DNA of 8,319 nt, from positions 1-8,319 of the forward strand of contig CAKTVW010000056.1 in the NCBI GenBank assembly GCA_934630495.1, in the 5' to 3' direction. Positions 5,980 to 8,319 of this stretch are shown piece by piece. The DNA comes from an uncultured Oscillospiraceae bacterium (lineage in GTDB: Bacteria > Bacillota > Clostridia > Oscillospirales > Oscillospiraceae). The notes under the pieces were generated by a model. That model was not told the DNA's origin, did no database searches, and saw nothing but the letters and a program-made list of their open reading frames with translations. Within the stretch, counting starts at the first letter, position 1, and every line of letters begins with the position of its first letter. A program made the position numbers and the translations under genes.

Positions 5980-6408
5980 ATGATATACACCGAAAAAACC
6001 AAAAAAGCCCTGCGGCTCTCCTTCGAGGCCCACAAGGACCGGCTTGACAAAAGCGGCATGCCGTATGTATACCACCCCTTCCATCTTGCCGAACAAATGG
6101 ATTCAGAGGAAACGGTCATTGTCGCGCTCCTTCATGACGTTGTCGAAGACACGGACTATTCCATTCAGGACATCGCCGCCATGGGCTTTTCAAAGGCTGT
6201 CATAGACGCGCTGACATTGATGACTCACGACAAGGCCGTCCCCTATCCGGAATATGTTGCAAAAATAAAAACCAACCCGATCGCCACGGCTGTAAAGCTT
6301 GCGGACCTTCGGCACAACAGCGATCTCAGCAGGCTGGAGACGGTCGACGACGCGGCACTGCGCCGCGTGCAAAAATACAAGGCGGCTATCGCTTTGCTGG
6401 AAAAATAA
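5980..6408 (+). CDS. Small HD-domain hydrolase, MESH1-like probable (p)ppGpp hydrolase
   Basis: A 142-residue single-domain protein matching the hydrolase half of RelA/SpoT enzymes, with no synthetase domain. Visible are AHKDRLDKSG (17-26), the metal-binding set His32 (YHPF), His52-Asp53 (LLHDVVEDT, with catalytic-type Glu56-Asp57) and Asp109 in KLADLRHNSD (106-115), and Asn113. Stand-alone enzymes of this type (MESH1, small alarmone hydrolases) remove the 3' pyrophosphate of (p)ppGpp using Mn2+; some act on other nucleotides such as NADPH. Start ATG 5980 (MIYTEKTKKAL) is preferred: GTGAGG (5965-5970) lies nine bases upstream, and this start matches the usual family N-terminus. A GTG at 5965 would add five residues and use part of that ribosome site. 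It follows the reductase by 50 bases in the same direction and probably belongs to the same transcript. The alarmone substrate is inferred from family. Confidence 0.88.
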   Translation: MIYTEKTKKALRLSFEAHKDRLDKSGMPYVYHPFHLAEQMDSEETVIVALLHDVVEDTDYSIQDIAAMGFSKAVIDALTLMTHDKAVPYPEYVAKIKTNPIATAVKLADLRHNSDLSRLETVDDAALRRVQKYKAAIALLEK

Positions 6409-6409
6409 A

Positions 6410-6425
6410 AAGCGGGCGTCCGCTT
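6410..6425 (+). repeat. Short intergenic hairpin between the HD hydrolase and the ADP-ribosylglycohydrolase
   Basis: AAGCGG (6410-6415) and CCGCTT (6420-6425) enclose a GCGT tetraloop, directly after the hydrolase stop codon. There is no U-run, so it is unlikely to end transcription; it may mark an RNA processing or stability point inside the operon. Confidence 0.3.
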
Positions 6426-6461
6426 CCCGCAGAAGCATAAAAATAACGGAGGTGTTCCGAT

Positions 6462-7364
6462 ATGTACGGTGCGATCATCGGAGATATCGTCGGTTCAAAA
6501 TACGAATTTCACAATATTAAAACGAAGGATTTCCCATTTATATCGGAGGGCTGTGAATATACGGACGACACCATTATGACCGTCGCCGTTGCCAAGGCCC
6601 TTCTCCGCAGCCGTGAGGAAAAGACACCCTTTAAGCCGATCCTTGTACGCGAGATGCAGTCGCTCGCGAAGAAGTACCCCTATGGTGGTTACGGCGTAAT
6701 GTTCACGTCGTGGCTCCGTGCGGCCGACCCGCGTCCGTATAACAGCTTCGGAAACGGCTCGGCCATGAGGGTATCGCCCTGCGGCCTGATCGCCGTGACG
6801 CTGGAAGAAGCGCTGGCGCTTGCCCGTGCCTCCGCAGAGGTCACGCACGATCATCCGGAGGGCATCAAGGGCGCGGAGGCAACCGCCGCAGCCGTATTCC
6901 TTGCCAAGGCCGGACGGTCCAAGGAGGAGATCAGGGAATATATTTCCGCTCATTACTACGATCTGTCGGAAACGCTGGACAGCATTCGCCCGACCTATCA
7001 GTTTAACGAAACTTGTCAGGAAACCGTTCCACAGGCGATCATCGCATTTCTTGAGTCAACCGACTATGAGGATGCCATCAGAAACGCTATATCGATCGGC
7101 GGCGACAGCGATACCGTGGCGGCCATTACCGGCGCGATCGCATGGTCTTATTATCGATTTAACGCGCCCTACGGAATGCAAACGGACAAAAAAGCAGGCC
7201 GCATCTGGCCTGAGTCATGCGAGAAAACCGTGACCGAATATCAGATCGACGCGTTGCTGCCCGAAGAATTTGTCAAAACGATCGAGGAGTTTGATATTGT
7301 AAGAGCGCATCGTGCGGGTGCCTATGCGCGTATCGGCTTCTGTTCCGGGATTCCTCTCGAGTGA
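6462..7364 (+). CDS. ADP-ribosylglycohydrolase family protein (DraG/ARH fold)
   Basis: A 300-residue cytosolic protein of the ADP-ribosylglycohydrolase family, which removes ADP-ribose from proteins, nucleic acids or small molecules with two Mg2+ ions. Seen are the opening GAIIGDIVGSKYEF (3-16), metal site one TDDT (34-37), GNGSAMR (97-103), THDHPEGIKGAEA near 128-140, and metal site two GGDSDT (213-218), so all key residues are present. The start has a strong GGAGGTG site (6448-6454) seven bases upstream. It lies 53 bases after the HD hydrolase and is the last gene before the terminator, so it is probably the end of the same operon. The last about 20 residues (after EEFDIV, ending AYARIGFCSGIPLE) do not look like the usual family end and may be a read-through tail after a small shift or loss of the old stop. 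No ADP-ribosyltransferase partner is in the window, so the substrate is unknown. Confidence 0.9.
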   Translation: MYGAIIGDIVGSKYEFHNIKTKDFPFISEGCEYTDDTIMTVAVAKALLRSREEKTPFKPILVREMQSLAKKYPYGGYGVMFTSWLRAADPRPYNSFGNGSAMRVSPCGLIAVTLEEALALARASAEVTHDHPEGIKGAEATAAAVFLAKAGRSKEEIREYISAHYYDLSETLDSIRPTYQFNETCQETVPQAIIAFLESTDYEDAIRNAISIGGDSDTVAAITGAIAWSYYRFNAPYGMQTDKKAGRIWPESCEKTVTEYQIDALLPEEFVKTIEEFDIVRAHRAGAYARIGFCSGIPLE

Positions 7365-7562
7365 TAAAACGTCGCATAAACCGTTCCGACAAACTGCAAA
7401 GCAGCCGCGTTTTCTGAACGGCGCAGGAACAGCGTCAAGAAAATCAACCGGCACACCGCCAAAGCATCCGTCAGCCATAGGATGCTGAGACTGTGTCTAT
7501 GCATTTGCGGCAGTCCCGCGCCGATTCGCGCAGTGGAAAGCAAAATATCCCACTTAAACAAC
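7365..7562. other. Intergenic stretch between the ADP-ribosylglycohydrolase gene and the terminator
   Basis: About 200 bases without a supported gene. A minus-strand frame (7606 to 7322) passes through it and has hydrophobic stretches such as LSILWLTDALAVCRLIFLTL. Its start lies inside the terminator stem and it has no ribosome site, so it is not called as a gene. It may be a decayed remnant of a membrane protein. Confidence 0.4.
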
Positions 7563-7600
7563 AAAACCCGCAGGCCTGAAAAAACAGGTCTGCGGGTTTT
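7563..7600. terminator. Strong bidirectional Rho-independent terminator
   Basis: Arms AAAACCCGCAGGCCTG (7563-7578) and CAGGTCTGCGGGTTTT (7585-7600) pair over 16 positions with one G-T wobble and a six-A loop. T-runs follow the stem on both strands (TTTTC rightward; TTTTGTTGTTT leftward). It sits between two convergent units and would end both the right-going cluster and the phosphatase transcript. Confidence 0.9.
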
Positions 7601-7658
7601 CGTCAAAAAGTAATTGGAGCGGAATACAGAACAGCGCTTATGAGCAGCAGAAAATCAA

Positions 7659-8129
7659 TTATTTCAAATGCTGAGACGAAGCGTGCAGTGTTTGCAGCAG
7701 TGCCTTACAGCCGCAAACAATATCCCGTTCGGCGGAATGGAAGTCGCGCGTATACCACGGATCGGCAACATCACGAGGGTGATCGGTATAGTCGAGAAGC
7801 AGCGATACCTTTCCGGCGGGGTCCCCGTCAAAAAGGCGAAGCATACTGCGACGGTTTCCCTGATCCATGCCGATAAAATAATCGTACTTATCGTAATCAT
7901 CCGCCGAGAGCTGCTTCGCAGTCTTTCCGTGACAGGAAAGTCCGCGTTCGTTCAGGACTGCGCGAACCGGGGGATAGACGGGATTTCCCAGCTCGTCACT
8001 GCATGTAGCTGCTGAGTCGATAAAATACGCATCGCTCAGGCCTGCTTTCTCAACAAGATCCTTCATAATAAACTCCGCCATCGGACTTCGACAGATATTG
8101 CCGAGGCAGACAAACATAATTCTGGTCAT
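7659..8129 (-). CDS. Low-molecular-weight protein tyrosine phosphatase
   Basis: A 156-residue cytosolic phosphatase (or arsenate-reductase-fold enzyme) that hydrolyses phosphotyrosine through a cysteinyl-phosphate. The P-loop FVCLGNICRSPMAE places nucleophile Cys8 and Arg14 in the C-x5-R-S motif near the N-terminus, as the family requires. The general-acid motif is VADPWY with Asp123. Length and both motifs fit the LMW-PTP family, not ArsC. Start 8129 is chosen because GGAGG lies five bases upstream and the motif spacing is normal; an in-frame start at 8201 would add 24 residues with no family match. The gene lies about 100 bases downstream of a 5S rRNA terminator and converges on the plus-strand cluster. 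No tyrosine kinase gene is nearby, so its substrate cannot be named; in Firmicutes such enzymes act in capsule control or stress response. Confidence 0.93.
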   Translation of the reverse strand: MTRIMFVCLGNICRSPMAEFIMKDLVEKAGLSDAYFIDSAATCSDELGNPVYPPVRAVLNERGLSCHGKTAKQLSADDYDKYDYFIGMDQGNRRSMLRLFDGDPAGKVSLLLDYTDHPRDVADPWYTRDFHSAERDIVCGCKALLQTLHASSQHLK

Positions 8130-8227
8130 AGTATCCTCCGCGTATTTAGAGAAAGCACCGTCAAAAACAGAAACAGAAAACGGGAAACGCGAGAAGCACA
8201 AATTCCCGACGAGCCAAACAATAGAAA

Positions 8228-8253
8228 AAGCTCCGTTCGTAAGAACGGAGCTT
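8228..8253 (-). terminator. Rho-independent terminator of the rRNA operon
   Basis: Eleven-base perfect arms AAGCTCCGTTC (8228-8238) and GAACGGAGCTT (8243-8253) enclose a four-base loop. Read leftward, the stem is followed by a T-run (complement of 8225-8229). It abuts the 3' end of the 5S rRNA and would end a leftward rRNA operon that lies mostly outside the window. Confidence 0.9.
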
Positions 8254-8319
8254 ATGTTGGCGTTACCTATCTTCCCGGCCAGTCACCCGGCAAGTATTGT
8301 CGGCGCAGATGAGCTTAAC
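8254..8319 (-). rRNA. rrf: 5S rRNA, 3' part (runs off right edge)
   Basis: Read on the minus strand, the window edge opens with GTTAAGCTCATCTGCGCCGA, followed by a GGGTGACTGGCCGGGAAG stretch and GATAGGTAACGCC. This is the conserved 3' half of bacterial 5S rRNA (GTTAAGC, GCGCCGA, a final AGGTA-like loop). About 66 bases are present; the first half of the molecule is beyond the right edge. The exact 3' end is set where the terminator stem begins and could differ by a few bases. The 16S and 23S genes are expected further right. Confidence 0.88.

Noticed and set aside
7640..8015. Plus-strand frames opposite the tyrosine phosphatase
   Set aside because: Shadows of the minus-strand gene, which has the complete P-loop and Asp-Pro motifs.
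1..8319. Search for CRISPR arrays, tRNA genes and insertion sequence transposases
   Set aside because: No regularly spaced repeats, no tRNA-like cloverleaf sequence and no transposase motifs were seen.

Overview
The window looks like chromosomal DNA of a GC-rich gut-type Clostridia member, probably near Oscillospirales/Ruminococcaceae. The basis is strong AGGAGG-type ribosome sites, a clostridial-looking 5S rRNA fragment at the right edge, a Tet(M)-like GTPase fused to a YacP/Rae1-type nuclease, and a Firmicutes-type ADP-ribosylglycohydrolase. The placement rests on recognition of families, not on a search.

Left part (1-1672, minus strand): the N-terminal 342 codons of a membrane-anchored protein, probably a large FtsX/MacB-type ABC permease, run off the left edge. 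Upstream of it is a small secreted Cys/His-rich protein of unknown function. A GC-rich perfect hairpin lies between the two.

Regulatory gap (1673-2306): 634 bases, AT-rich in its central and repeat-bearing part, with no convincing protein gene apart from a possible 12-codon leader. It holds two gap-free 88-bp direct repeats 268 bp apart. Each carries a leftward extended -10 promoter overlapped by a GTAT...ATAC dyad. Between them is a 96-bp element with 12-bp perfect inverted ends. A rightward promoter overlaps the end of the second repeat and leads into an RNA leader with two interleaved (pseudoknot-like) stems and the candidate leader peptide.

Right-going cluster (2307-7364): four genes on the plus strand. 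They are an EF-G/Tet(M)-like GTPase fused to a Rae1/YacP NYN endoribonuclease; an aldo/keto reductase with two ferredoxin-type clusters, overlapping the first gene by ATGA; a small MESH1-like HD hydrolase, probably for (p)ppGpp; and an ADP-ribosylglycohydrolase. The set suggests a unit that acts on stalled ribosomes and removes stress signals or modifications, but this joint role is inference. A strong bidirectional terminator closes it at 7563-7600.

Right end (7659-8319, minus strand): a low-molecular-weight protein tyrosine phosphatase, then the terminator and 3' half of a 5S rRNA that leaves the window, so the phosphatase gene sits directly after an rRNA operon.

The most interesting item is the fused GTPase-nuclease. 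It joins a ribosome A-site-binding translocase fold to a nuclease family whose stand-alone member cuts mRNA on the ribosome. Its domain IV tip lacks the tetracycline-displacing loop, so resistance to tetracycline is not the likely role.
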